Positions 63,674 through 64,000 of a stretch of 64,000 nt of DNA are shown here, in pieces. A program made the translations under genes and the position numbers. Where the stretch lies: contig NZ_CP039435.1 in the NCBI RefSeq assembly GCF_005484585.1, positions 1,302,001 to 1,366,000 of the forward strand, read 5' to 3'. The stretch comes from Brevundimonas sp. SGAir0440 (GTDB lineage: Bacteria > Pseudomonadota > Alphaproteobacteria > Caulobacterales > Caulobacteraceae). Within the stretch, counting starts at the first letter, position 1; the number at the start of each line of letters is the position of its first letter. The notes under the pieces are model-generated. The model was not told the origin of the DNA. It worked only from the letters and a program-made list of their open reading frames with translations, and did no database searches.

Positions 63674-63750
63674 GGCCTGATGGCGGAGCGGCGACGCGGC
63701 GGGCGTGCAACCCCGTAAACCCTCCGTTCGACTCGGAGGTCAGGCCTCCA
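63674..63750 (+). tRNA. tRNA-Cys (GCA)-like gene, non-canonical arms
   Basis: A 77-nt cloverleaf can be drawn. The acceptor is GGCCTGA with TCAGGCC, U73, and an encoded CCA. The D arm is GCGGAGCGGCGACGC, and the anticodon stem GCGGG/CCCGT. The T-loop is TTCGACT. The loop reads CGTGCAAC: anticodon GCA but 8 nt instead of 7. The T-stem pairs 6 bp (CCTCCG/CGGAGG), so acceptor plus T helix is 13 bp rather than 12. U73 and GCA support cysteine identity. It may be a functional odd tRNA or a degraded copy. Confidence 0.7.
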
Positions 63751-63856
63751 TAGTTTTTGTCGTGCTATCGCGCTTCGCGCTACTTGAGCACGTTAGGGGA
63801 AACAGCTCGCAGAGCAGGCGGAGACTGGGTTTTCTGCGGTTTCGGGCTTTGGCGGC

Positions 63857-63885
63857 TTGACCTTCCGAACCCCTCTCTCTATACG
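63857..63885 (+). promoter_or_regulatory. Promoter of rpmJ
   Basis: TTGACC (63857-63862) and TATACG (63880-63885) are separated by 17 bp, a strong sigma70-type match. They lie about 65 bp upstream of the rpmJ ATG. Confidence 0.6.
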
Positions 63886-63951
63886 ACCGCCTCCGCCGCG
63901 ATCCGACCGGGTCAGCGGCTTTCTTATTGGTTTCTTTCAGGACGTCCGACC

Positions 63952-64000
63952 ATGAAGGTCCGTAGCTCGCTCAAGTCGCTGAAGACCCGCCACCGCGACT
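63952..64000 (+). CDS. rpmJ: 50S ribosomal protein L36, N-terminal part
   Basis: The first 16 codons read MKVRSSLKSLKTRHRD, the start of the alphaproteobacterial type of L36, a ~41-residue zinc-finger-like ribosomal protein. The gene runs off the right end of the window. The start is supported by the conserved MKVRSSLK and a CAGGA element upstream. Confidence 0.9.
   Translation, partial: MKVRSSLKSLKTRHRD

Larger units (their letters stand above)
63482..63951. other. 470-bp intergenic region at the right end
   Basis: Apart from the tRNA-like gene and the rpmJ promoter, the rest (63482-63673 and 63751-63856) shows no open frame with coding features. A small hairpin region around CGCGCTTCGCGC at 63768-63779, inside GTGCT...AGCAC, follows the tRNA and may be its end. 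Confidence 0.5.

Noticed and set aside
63674..63750. The tRNA-like gene as a selenocysteine tRNA
   Set aside because: The anticodon reads GCA rather than TCA, there is no long variable arm, and the D-stem is short.
1..64000. CRISPR arrays, prophage, insertion sequences or integrases
   Set aside because: No spaced direct repeats, transposase or integrase motifs were seen; the repeats found are intergenic palindromes.

Overview
This is a high-GC window from an alphaproteobacterium, most likely Caulobacterales and probably Brevundimonas. That placement is inferred from several things: an F0 ATP synthase operon with paired b' and b subunits, a tandem glycine riboswitch ahead of gcvT, the alphaproteobacterial SOS box GAAC-N7-GAAC, a TonB-receptor system, and DUF4170/DUF3035 family genes. 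The sequence is chromosomal housekeeping DNA. I see no phage, transposase, integrase, plasmid or CRISPR signature. Most genes overlap or abut, so many short operons can be read from ATGA, GTGA or TAATG junctions.

Layout. 1-2.6 kb: the end of a family 9 glycosyltransferase, a palindromic repeat, a dihydroorotase-family gene and a short TyrA-type dehydrogenase. 2.6-8.6 kb: a small membrane protein, then an SdpR/SdpI-like regulator and membrane protein with an alpha/beta hydrolase. These diverge from a Fur-box-preceded TonB receptor, a PepSY membrane protein and a 65-residue membrane protein (a siderophore/iron uptake module). 8.5-13.6 kb: erpA, then dgt, a SPOR protein, nagZ, scpA and scpB. 13.6-19.1 kb: a CHASE4-like histidine kinase, ispH, and the F0 operon atpI-B-E-F'-F with a strong terminator. 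19.1-26.2 kb: two small membrane proteins, a short-chain dehydrogenase, and the glycine cleavage operon gcvT-gcvH-gcvPA-gcvPB under a glycine riboswitch.

26.2-31.9 kb: an HSL-type esterase, fbp, pncA, an SOS-boxed Y-family polymerase, and an adenine-deaminase-like gene with a small membrane partner. 31.9-40.5 kb: a secreted protein coupled to argS, a thioesterase, lspA with a DUF3035 lipoprotein, xseA, two small envelope genes, purD behind a 24-bp perfect palindrome, and an L,D-transpeptidase. 40.6-49.6 kb: an amidohydrolase, then the lipid A/Kdo cluster msbA-DUF374-waaA-lpxK, with a phosphatase, DUF4170 and a CysQ-like phosphatase close by. 49.5-63.5 kb: pmbA, MAPEG, an M14 carboxypeptidase, ubiD, aldo/keto reductase, YjbR, gamma-glutamyltransferase, exbD, folE, cysS and a lytic transglycosylase. 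The right end carries an odd cysteine-tRNA-like gene and the first codons of rpmJ behind a clear sigma70-type promoter.

The themes that tie genes together are envelope building (lspA, LDT, nagZ, MltB-type transglycosylase, SPOR, lipid A genes), iron uptake and Fe-S handling (TonB receptor, PepSY, ExbD, ErpA, IspH), nucleotide and one-carbon metabolism (dihydroorotase, purD, dgt, adenine deaminase, gcv, folE), and genome maintenance (scpAB, xseA, Y-family polymerase). The least conventional items are the tRNA-Cys-like gene with an 8-nt anticodon loop and 13-bp acceptor/T helix, the palindrome before purD, the SdpRI-like pair with its 14-bp palindrome, and the long inverted repeats.
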